A stretch of 11,464 nt of DNA from NCBI GenBank assembly GCA_018056145.1, contig JAGPGE010000104.1, positions 1 through 11,464 of the forward strand, read 5' to 3'. Both the position numbers and the translations under genes were made by a program. The notes beneath the pieces are model-generated. The model made no database searches, had not been told where the DNA came from, and saw nothing but the letters and a program-made list of their open reading frames with translations. This DNA is from Armatimonadota bacterium. Lineage in GTDB: Bacteria > Armatimonadota > Zipacnadia > Zipacnadales > JABUFB01. Of this stretch, positions 1-6,289 are shown in pieces (positions within the stretch are counted from its first letter, which is position 1; each line of letters starts with the position of its first letter).

Positions 1-1328
1 GTGTAGGCTTCGACCCCCGCATCCACCAGAACAGGTTTACCGCCCTGGAAGATGATGAAGCTCCCCACATCATTGTGATTGTGGCTTTCAGCATTGTGGC
101 CACCCTTGGCCGCAACGAACAGACCCTCGGCCTTCCCAGTCCGGTCGCGGGTGGTCATGACCTCGATCACAGGCAACCAAGAGTCCCGTGGCAGCGGCTG
201 CACAGCCGGACAGTCCTGCATCTCGGCCAGGTAGAAAACGGTTCGCAGACGGCGTCCAAGGCTCGATGTGGGTCCTTTCTCAAGGGTCCCCTGGTCCTTC
301 GCAAGCCAGGCCCCCATCTGCGTCATCTCGGGGTCCGCGATGGCCTTCCCATATCCGTAGGTCACGCCGGGATCGACCTGCTGCATCGCGGCGGCATCGG
401 CGAAGTTCACGAAGTACCGGCCCGCAATCTGCACCCGGTATATGAACCGGCCGATCTCCTGGATCAGCGGTTCGTCGAAGACATCCACCGCGCCCTTCGT
501 TGCGCTGCGCAGCAGGTCCAGGCAGTCATACAGCGATGCCCCGGCGCGTCCCCAGTAACCTGGGCCCTCATCGCAGCCCCCATCCGCGGGATACGGGTCG
601 ATGAACTTGTCCATCACCTGCATCGCCTTTGCCACATGGGCCGCACGCCGGGTCTCATCCTCCTCCAGCAGCAGGGCGCAGGTGAGCCAGTTGGAGCAGA
701 TCCACGGGGTCCAGTTGTTGACGTGCTGCCCGTGGAGGCCCATCCAGCCGAAGTCGTCGCGCTCCATCACCGGAACGAGGATCCGGTTCTCGATCTCGCG
801 ACGGATGCGAGGCACGATGAGCGGCGAGACTGTATCCAGCCTGGGCGCCAGCAAGTAGAGTGTCCAGGCCAGCAACGCCCCGGTCTCGGCGGCGAACAGG
901 TCCACAATAGGCTCCGTCACATCCGGCAGGCCTCTGCCCGCCCTTTGCACGCCAATATGCGCCGGAATGCACCAGGAAGACTCCTCGCAGATGCCCCACA
1001 CCCCATTGGTGATCTCGTCCAGGAACGCGCCCTGCCCCTCAGTGCATTCGGCCATCACAAGATCGCATAGGGCGGTCCGCCGCCTGTGGCAGAGGGTCTC
1101 GTACCGCGAGCGGTTGCCGTCCCGGGCGAAGTCCAGATACCGCGCCGCAGGCAGGAAGGGCCAGTCGAAGCCCAGCAGTTCCCGCCCGCGCGCCACTTGC
1201 GCCTCGCGCAGGGGCTGAGGCAGGCCATCCCAGGCCTCGCGTTCCGACGCGGTGGCGAAAGGCCTCCACTCATCCCGCGGCACGATCAGTTTTCCGATCT
1301 CGGCTTGTGACCATCGCTGTGACAGCAT
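1..1328 (-). CDS. Heparinase II/III-family polysaccharide lyase, C-terminus cut by window edge
   Basis: The 442 visible codons look like the N-terminal alpha/alpha-toroid and the first strands of the C-terminal domain of a heparinase II/III-like lyase. This family cleaves uronic-acid-containing polysaccharides by beta-elimination. The family hallmark lies at residues 409-424, GGHNAESHNHNDVGSF, followed by a strand ending in VDAG. Toroid motifs are NNWTPWICSNW (204-214) and DGGCDEGPGYW (249-259). The start is ATG at 1328, with GAGGG seven bases upstream (1336-1340). An in-frame TAA at 1332-1334 rules out a longer form. The N-terminus MLSQRWSQAEIGKL has no signal peptide, so the enzyme is probably cytoplasmic and acts on imported oligosaccharides. 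That location is inference. Family assignment is confident; the substrate cannot be told. The gene follows the esterase by 65 bases and is probably co-transcribed. The rest of the C-terminal beta-sandwich lies beyond the left edge. Confidence 0.9.
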   Translation of the reverse strand, partial: MLSQRWSQAEIGKLIVPRDEWRPFATASEREAWDGLPQPLREAQVARGRELLGFDWPFLPAARYLDFARDGNRSRYETLCHRRRTALCDLVMAECTEGQGAFLDEITNGVWGICEESSWCIPAHIGVQRAGRGLPDVTEPIVDLFAAETGALLAWTLYLLAPRLDTVSPLIVPRIRREIENRILVPVMERDDFGWMGLHGQHVNNWTPWICSNWLTCALLLEEDETRRAAHVAKAMQVMDKFIDPYPADGGCDEGPGYWGRAGASLYDCLDLLRSATKGAVDVFDEPLIQEIGRFIYRVQIAGRYFVNFADAAAMQQVDPGVTYGYGKAIADPEMTQMGAWLAKDQGTLEKGPTSSLGRRLRTVFYLAEMQDCPAVQPLPRDSWLPVIEVMTTRDRTGKAEGLFVAAKGGHNAESHNHNDVGSFIIFQGGKPVLVDAGVEAY

Positions 1329-1349
1329 CAGTTATCCCTCGGAGGCTCA

Positions 1350-1373
1350 GGGCGCACGGAGAACCACGCGCCC
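1350..1373 (-). other. Intercistronic stem-loop between esterase and lyase
   Basis: Read on the minus strand, GGGCGC and GCGCCC pair perfectly. Two wobble pairs and two G-C pairs extend the stem to about ten base pairs closed by a UUCU tetraloop. No U-tract follows on the minus strand, so it is not a classical terminator for the esterase. On the plus strand a short CTCTTTTC follows, but no plus-strand gene ends here. It may be an mRNA-processing or stability element between two co-transcribed genes. The structure is visible in the sequence; the role is inference. Confidence 0.45.
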
Positions 1374-1393
1374 CTCTTTTCTCATAATCGTCC

Positions 1394-3574
1394 TTAGTTC
1401 GGTTTCACAAGCACCCGCAGGCGTTTGAGCGAGTACGACGACGCGTTGCTTTTGAAGGTCCAGTCGCGGGTATCGCCGTCGCTGTTGCCGATGCCGATGT
1501 CCGCGTTCCCGCCGGCCTTCCAGTTATTGATGGCGAAGATGGTCTGCTTCGCTTCATGGTTGTGGACCTGCATCGATCCGTACCCATCTTCCGGCGGGCC
1601 ATACTGGTCGCCGAAGTCCCATACACTCGCCGAGGCATTCGGGATGCCGATTGCATTGGGCTGGCCGTAGTTATGGGGCCAGAATTCGATGTTCCCGCCG
1701 CTCAAGTCGCTCCCTGTGACGATTCCCGGCACGTTGGACAGCACGTTCATGTTCTTCACGCGGGTCTGGAACACCGCCTTGCTAGCCAGGGTCGGGACGC
1801 CGATCTTGCCCGGGTCCTGGGTGAAGGGATCCATCGACACGTAAACCCACTTCGTGGCCTGCCCGGCGCTCTCCAGTTCCAGGAAGTAAGCAACGCGGCT
1901 GAACCCGCCGGTGATGCTGCGGTGGTTGTCCGTCGTGTACGTGACCTCCTTGCCCAGCTTGGACAGGTCAAGGTCATAGACCAGCACGAAGTCGCGGGCC
2001 TCGCCGACTTTGAGCTTCAGCCAGTCCCGGATCGGCACTTCACCGGCGCGGAAGGGCACGGCGGGCAGGCCCTCGCGGTTGGACAGGTTCGGCTCGGCGT
2101 TCTTGTGCCACGCGAAGCGCATGGCCACCGGATCCGGCACGTCCGGCGAGGACAGGACAACGCTGTCACCCTCGATCACCGCGTCAGCCGGGGTGAAGTC
2201 GGTCTCAGTGCCCACGATCTCGAACCAGTTGAGGGGTTTCCCGTCTCGGGATACCAGGCCGCTGCCCACGTTGTCGAAGCGCACCCTGAGCTTGCCGTCC
2301 TCGATCTCCAGCGCCCTGAATGTCGGGCCGGACGCCACGGTCTCGGGCCGCCCGTAATCATTCCTCAGAGCCAGCAATGCCAGGCGCTTGCCCACATCTT
2401 GCTTGTTCCGGGGATGAATGTCGTTCAGGTCCGAAATGTCATTTGCCAGTGCCATGCCAGTCCCGGGGATGCTCAGCGCCGCAGCCTGGGCCTCCCAGAA
2501 AGTGGCCAGCACGTACGGGTCTTCCGTGCCGTACCCGTATGGAGCGATCTGCACGTAGTAGAACGGGAAGTCGCCCTGTCCCCAGAGCTTGCGCCAGCCC
2601 TGGATCAGCGCCCGCATCTTCTCGGTATACAGCATGCCCTCGCCGTGGTTCGATTCGCCCTGGTACCAGATGGCCCCGCGCATCGCGTATGGGATCAGCG
2701 CGTGGATCATCCCGTTGTACAGGCTGGTGGGTTGCTGGTGACCCGTGAGCGGGAGCAGTTCGCCGGGGTATGCTGGTGAGGGCTCCAGGATCTTCTCCTG
2801 CGCCATCCTTTCGCGAGCAGTGCCAATCCAGGCCTCAAGCGCACCGAGATAGCTATTGAGCGCGTCCTTGTAGGCATCGGTGCGCGGGTCGGCGAGAGCA
2901 ACCTGCTTCGCGATGCTTTCCAGCGCCGGCACATCCTGGAACCCCACCGGGGGAACCCAGGGCTCGATACGCGTGCCGCCCCAGGAGCTGTTGATCAGGC
3001 CGATGGGCACGTTCAGTTCCTTGTGCAGGTGCCGGGCCATGAAGTAACCCACCGCGGTGAAGTTGCCGACTGTCTCGGGCGAACAGACTTCCCACGGAGC
3101 GCTGATGTCGTCCTGCGGCAGTCCCAGCGGGACCTTCGGGATCTTGATGTGGCGGATCTGAGGGTATTTCGCGGATGCGATCTCCGCGTCCCTGTCCTTG
3201 CTGTTGGCGACGACCCACTCCATGTTTGACTGTCCCGAGCAGAGCCACACTTCGCCCACGAGAACATCGTCAAGGGTCAGTGTGTTCTTGCCGGTGACGG
3301 TGAGGGTGAACGGTCCGCCTGCGGGCATCTCCGGCAGCCAGACCTTCCACTTGCCGTCGGCCCCGGCTGTGGTTGTGACGGCGCGCATATCCCCCAGCTT
3401 CACCGAGACGGCCTCACCCGCATCCGCCCAACCCCAGATTGGGACGGGCATGTCTCTCTGCAATACCATATGGCTGCCGAAGAACCCGGGGAGCCTGACA
3501 TCAGACCAGCCTGCACTGACTGCGCCGGCCATGACCAGCGCGACGACGAGAAGCTTGAGCGATCTGCCCTGCAT
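1394..3574 (-). CDS. Secreted sialate O-acetylesterase-like SGNH esterase (SASA family) with C-terminal module
   Basis: This 726-residue protein removes O-acetyl groups from sugars. The named activity of the family is on sialic acids, but relatives in polysaccharide degraders also act on plant or algal glycans. It has a signal peptide, MQGRSLKLLVVALVMAGAVSA, with likely cleavage after Ala21. An N-terminal beta domain (about 25-105) contains the family motif GSHMVLQRDMPVPIWG. The SGNH hydrolase domain has SGQSNME (113-119, nucleophile Ser116), NSSWGGTRIEPW (195-206), GAIWYQGESN (300-309) and the DIHP motif (Asp385, His387) that supplies the acid and base. Residues about 515-726 form an extra beta-rich module ending in a GYGSMQVHNHEAKQT-type motif, and I recall similar tails on esterases of PVC-group bacteria. 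The frame stays open up to 3742, inside the neighbouring pseudogene. The start at 3574 is preferred because GGAGG lies eight bases upstream; the ATG at 3580 is only two bases from it. The gene ends 65 bases before the lyase. Confidence 0.92.
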   Translation of the reverse strand: MQGRSLKLLVVALVMAGAVSAGWSDVRLPGFFGSHMVLQRDMPVPIWGWADAGEAVSVKLGDMRAVTTTAGADGKWKVWLPEMPAGGPFTLTVTGKNTLTLDDVLVGEVWLCSGQSNMEWVVANSKDRDAEIASAKYPQIRHIKIPKVPLGLPQDDISAPWEVCSPETVGNFTAVGYFMARHLHKELNVPIGLINSSWGGTRIEPWVPPVGFQDVPALESIAKQVALADPRTDAYKDALNSYLGALEAWIGTARERMAQEKILEPSPAYPGELLPLTGHQQPTSLYNGMIHALIPYAMRGAIWYQGESNHGEGMLYTEKMRALIQGWRKLWGQGDFPFYYVQIAPYGYGTEDPYVLATFWEAQAAALSIPGTGMALANDISDLNDIHPRNKQDVGKRLALLALRNDYGRPETVASGPTFRALEIEDGKLRVRFDNVGSGLVSRDGKPLNWFEIVGTETDFTPADAVIEGDSVVLSSPDVPDPVAMRFAWHKNAEPNLSNREGLPAVPFRAGEVPIRDWLKLKVGEARDFVLVYDLDLSKLGKEVTYTTDNHRSITGGFSRVAYFLELESAGQATKWVYVSMDPFTQDPGKIGVPTLASKAVFQTRVKNMNVLSNVPGIVTGSDLSGGNIEFWPHNYGQPNAIGIPNASASVWDFGDQYGPPEDGYGSMQVHNHEAKQTIFAINNWKAGGNADIGIGNSDGDTRDWTFKSNASSYSLKRLRVLVKPN

Positions 3575-3582
3575 CTGCATTG

Positions 3583-3587
3583 CCTCC
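3583..3587 (-). promoter_or_regulatory. Ribosome binding site deciding the esterase start
   Basis: GGAGG on the minus strand sits eight bases before the ATG at 3574 but only two before the ATG at 3580. It lies inside the longer open frame, so it argues against the extended start. It also gives an N-terminus that is an ordinary signal peptide. Confidence 0.75.
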
Positions 3588-3589
3588 GT

Positions 3590-3606
3590 GGGCTCGATCG
3601 GAGCCC
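3590..3606 (-). other. Small hairpin just upstream of the esterase ribosome binding site
   Basis: On the minus strand GGGCTC pairs with GAGCCC around the five-base loop CGATC. The hairpin ends two bases before the ribosome binding site at 3583-3587. It could affect access of ribosomes. A six-pair stem is also easily found by chance in DNA this rich in GC, so the regulatory reading is weak. Confidence 0.3.
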
Positions 3607-3622
3607 GTGATGGTACGCGACT

Positions 3623-3715
3623 CTGACGGGCCACTTCGACAGGGGCGCGGGAACACCTGCGCGGAGGTCGCCGTCCGTCCCGGGGCCTTCGTGGACTGCG
3701 GGGAACGCCCGTCAG
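3623..3715. repeat. Perfect 9-bp inverted repeat in the pseudogene-esterase gap
   Basis: CTGACGGGC at 3623-3631 is the exact reverse complement of GCCCGTCAG at 3707-3715. The second arm lies immediately beyond the pseudogene stop codon. The arms are 75 bases apart. No terminator-like T-run is present. The 142-base gap between the two genes otherwise shows only the small hairpin at 3590-3606 and no convincing promoter. Confidence 0.35.
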
Positions 3716-3716
3716 G

Positions 3717-4610
3717 TCACAACTCGGATTCCGACAGTGCAATCATATCTTCCTGGAGCATCCTGTCCAGTTCGGCGAAGTAGGCGCTGAACCCTCCCAC
3801 CCGGACCATCAGTGAGCGGTGCGCTTCGGGTTCGGGCAATGCGGCGCGCATGTCCTCCGTACCCGCGATGAATATCAGAACCTGCTGCCCGCCGTCCCGG
3901 AAGTACGCCTCAACCGCGGTGGGCATGCGGTCGATGCTCTCCGGGCCGCGAACGGCGGACTTCGCAAATCGCAGGCTAAGCGCCAGTGGTCCGCGCGCCC
4001 GGCTGTTGGAGGCCGAAGCATGGAGTTGAGTGTCGCTGTGAGGCCTTTCACATTGCGGCTCTGCGCCGGGCCTGCACAGTCGGCCAGAGGAGTGCCCTCC
4101 AACCCTCCGGCCGGCGTCGCTCCGGTGCTCGCCCCGAACTCGGCGGCTCCGGACCAGCCGATGATGTCCATTCCCCAAGGGCCGCCGAGTACCGTGCTGA
4201 AGGAAGGGCTCACAGGCCAACGAAGCGTGGTTGCATGTCGGTGCGGTGTAGCCGCTCTCGGCGAGCCACCGGGACCAGTATGCTTCGATCTCACCCGGCT
4301 GGCGACGAGCATCGGCACAGCTTTCGTGGAGCGCTGCGAGGCGGGAATGGTCGATGCGGATGCCGTGGAGGAACGACGTACACTGCCCCGTGATCACCGG
4401 TCGGAACACGTTGTTGCCGACGATCAGTTCACCCGGCTTGATCACCGGGACTGCGGCGGAAAGCTCGGCGCCATACGCGACACCGAAACTCGGGCGGATC
4501 TCCAGCTCGGGATGTGCCAGTCAGGCATCGTGAAATGGCTCGGTCCAGACGGGTCCGACAGGCCTCGAAAGGCCGTCGCGCAGCACATCGATCCGCCGCC
4601 CGGCGGTCAT
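3717..4610 (-). pseudogene. Degraded glycyl radical enzyme (pyruvate formate-lyase-like) gene
   Basis: Pieces of one glycyl radical enzyme are scattered over two frames. The N-terminal piece starts at ATG 4610 and is stopped by an in-frame TGA at 4521-4523 (codon 30). The same frame then continues with the family's N-terminal KPGELIVGNN motif and runs to about 4200. From about 4198 to 4016 the homology moves to another frame, with PWGMDIIGW, GLEGTPLADCAGPAQ and KGLTATLNSM. These correspond to the conserved 'T-x-A-T-P-D-G-R ... P-L-A-D ... T-A-x-x-x-S' region, although the usual PDGR reads PAGG. It then returns to the first frame for the C-terminal glycyl radical domain, whose RVGGFSAYF motif puts the radical glycine at 3792-3794, followed by LQEDMIAL. 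Intact enzymes have roughly 750-900 residues and an active-site cysteine in mid-protein; only about 297 codons remain here and the cysteine region is gone. The domain identity is confident; the substrate class is unknown. No activase gene is in the window. Confidence 0.85.
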
Positions 4611-4620
4611 GCTTCGTTCA

Positions 4621-4625
4621 CTCCT
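4621..4625 (-). promoter_or_regulatory. Relict ribosome binding site of the pseudogene
   Basis: AGGAG on the minus strand lies ten bases before ATG 4610. Its survival supports 4610 as the ancestral start. It also shows that the TGA at 4521-4523 is a lesion inside the original reading frame rather than a stop upstream of the gene. Confidence 0.55.
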
Positions 4626-4713
4626 GGGGCTTGTGCGGTACCCTGTCCCCTGTTTTGACCGCTGCCATCGCGCCGGGTTGCCGCGACGGATATGACCTGG
4701 CCAGTGCCTTTCC

Positions 4714-6264
4714 CTAAAGAACGCCGATGTCAGCGGCTTTCGAGGGCTCGCACTGCCAGGCGCCCGATTCGGTGCCGAGGATACCTTCGCCGTCCCACTT
4801 GCCCTCGCCGCTGCCGTCTTCCCGTATCGTACCGCGGATCGTCCCGCTGATCTCGCTTGTCTGGTTGAGCAGCATCACCGTCGCGTTCATCTGCAGGACC
4901 ACGGAACCGTCCTTCTCCGCCCGGTCGCCCTCGAAAGGGCCCTCGATTATCCCGATGCCGGTGCCCCAGAGGCTGCCGCCAACCCATCTCGCCGCCGGAT
5001 CCAGCGCCGCCAAGAACTGCCCGGAATAGACCTCACCGGTGAAACGCCCCAGAACCGGCACGGGGGCACGCTCTCCGGGCGGTCTGTGCCCCGCCGTGAG
5101 CCGGACCGTCTGCTTCCTGCCGCCGCGCATGATCTCGGCGTCGAATGCGCTTTCGGGGGGGAGGCCCTGAAGGAGCGAGCGCAAAGCGCTGACAGCGCCG
5201 ACGGTCGTCCCGGCGACTTTCAGAATCAGGTCGGAAGCCTGCAGGACGCCCTCGGCGGGAGTGCCAGGAAGCACCGCGGCGACGGAAAGATACTGCCGAC
5301 CGGTGGGCAGCGCCGCACTGCGAACGAGAACGCCGAGGTAGCCGCCCATAACAGTGCCCTTGCCGTCAGTAGCCTGCTGGCCGTCCGTTCTGTCTTCGGT
5401 CCGCGCTGTCTCGACCTGTGCCCCCTGGCCCACCTGGAACGTCCCGGTGGCCAGTGGCTCGCCGCCCGCGCTGATGCTCGCGCCGTACTCACCCTCGGGC
5501 ATGACTGCCCCACCGGCCACCGCCACGATGAACCAGATTGCGCCGTCTCCCGCACCTTCCTCCTTCTGCTGCAGGACTTTCCTACCGTTGTGCGACCAGG
5601 TGCAGGTGAGGATCGTGTCCGGCGGCAGGTTCCAGTAAGGGGCCCAGGCAACAACCTGCTTCGGTTCGGTGAAGCGCGTTGCCGCGCCCGAAGGCTGCCC
5701 GTCGATCACCTGCGTGGCAAAGACCACCGGGCCGACTTTGAGGGTCCCGGCAGGCGGTTCCTGTCTGGCGGGCGTCTCAGGCCCAAGCGGAGTGACCGGC
5801 GACACGACCACCGGCGGCGTGGGTCGCGGCCGGTCAGGCTCTTCTGTCCTGGGAGCCGCTGGCGGCGCGCTGCCCAGGCCGATGGACCCGTCAGAGTAGA
5901 GAACCAGCGCCTGTCCGCTGTGTCGGGCACCGGTCTCGCGCAGGATGGGGACGCGCCCCTGCGCCGGGAGACGCTCCGCCGCAAGCTGGAAATCGGTGAG
6001 CGCATCGATCTCGGTACGGAGACTGATAGCCTTGCCTGAGTCGGGGCACGTGAAGACATCCAGCCGGTCCAGGAACGCCTCGTAGTACAGCGCAGACAAT
6101 GCCAGGGGCAGCCGGCCATCATTCTCCCGCGCGTATGAACGCAGGGCCCGGTACACCTCCTTCAGACGCGCCTCGCACTGGGTCTGGTCCGCCGCGCAGG
6201 GGATGAGCGGCACAGTGAGCGCCACCAGCAGCGTCGCTGTGAAGATAGCTCTCGCGTTCATCAT
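4714..6264 (-). CDS. Exported protein with prepilin-like head, Ig-like domain, PDZ domain and beta-rich C-terminus
   Basis: This is a 516-residue protein with no catalytic motif that I can see. Residues 1-25 are a signal peptide ending PCAA before DQ. Residues 27-131 resemble the head of secreted prepilin-like proteins: LKEVYRALRSYARENDGRLP, then a TCPDSG motif, then LVLYSDGSIG. The class III prepilin leader and the hydrophobic N-helix are absent. A proline-rich linker (132-175) precedes a beta-sandwich (about 176-280). A PDZ domain (about 304-392) follows, with a GGYLGV strand and the family's PGTPAEGVLQASDLILKVAG core. Residues 403-516 are beta-rich. There is no trypsin-like or other protease domain, so it looks like a binding or scaffold protein outside the cytoplasm. 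The frame is open to 6342 inside the preceding gene. The start is taken as ATG 6264, with AAGGG six bases upstream; the adjacent ATG 6261 is equally possible. Only 25 bases separate it from the kinase-like gene, so the two probably form one transcript. Confidence 0.88.
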   Translation of the reverse strand: MMNARAIFTATLLVALTVPLIPCAADQTQCEARLKEVYRALRSYARENDGRLPLALSALYYEAFLDRLDVFTCPDSGKAISLRTEIDALTDFQLAAERLPAQGRVPILRETGARHSGQALVLYSDGSIGLGSAPPAAPRTEEPDRPRPTPPVVVSPVTPLGPETPARQEPPAGTLKVGPVVFATQVIDGQPSGAATRFTEPKQVVAWAPYWNLPPDTILTCTWSHNGRKVLQQKEEGAGDGAIWFIVAVAGGAVMPEGEYGASISAGGEPLATGTFQVGQGAQVETARTEDRTDGQQATDGKGTVMGGYLGVLVRSAALPTGRQYLSVAAVLPGTPAEGVLQASDLILKVAGTTVGAVSALRSLLQGLPPESAFDAEIMRGGRKQTVRLTAGHRPPGERAPVPVLGRFTGEVYSGQFLAALDPAARWVGGSLWGTGIGIIEGPFEGDRAEKDGSVVLQMNATVMLLNQTSEISGTIRGTIREDGSGEGKWDGEGILGTESGAWQCEPSKAADIGVL

Positions 6265-6270
6265 CAAACA

Positions 6271-6275
6271 CCCTT
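6271..6275 (-). promoter_or_regulatory. Ribosome binding site deciding the PDZ-protein start
   Basis: AAGGG on the minus strand, within a purine-rich AGGGGAAGGG stretch, lies six bases before ATG 6264 and nine before ATG 6261. It sits in the short gap after the kinase-like gene's stop. This rules against the longer open frame that overlaps that gene. Confidence 0.6.
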
Positions 6276-6289
6276 CCCCTCTGACCGGT

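Noticed and set aside
75..1070. A 331-codon open frame on the plus strand
   Set aside because: It is antisense to the heparinase-like gene, which shows the family hallmark on the other strand.
1350..1380. A rho-independent terminator on the plus strand
   Set aside because: The hairpin is followed by only CTCTTTTC and there is no plus-strand gene to terminate.
1556..2779. A 407-codon open frame on the plus strand
   Set aside because: It is antisense to the esterase, whose catalytic motifs are on the minus strand. No motif or plausible start supports it.
3575..3742. A longer N-terminus for the esterase
   Set aside because: The extra residues are Arg- and Pro-rich, overlap the pseudogene, and place the signal peptide internally. 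The ribosome binding site at 3583-3587 points to 3574.
3717..4445. A continuous 242-codon minus-strand frame read as an intact gene from a GTG
   Set aside because: Its two ends are glycyl radical enzyme sequence, but the middle is out of frame: the conserved middle motifs are read in another frame. It is a chance-open frame across a pseudogene.
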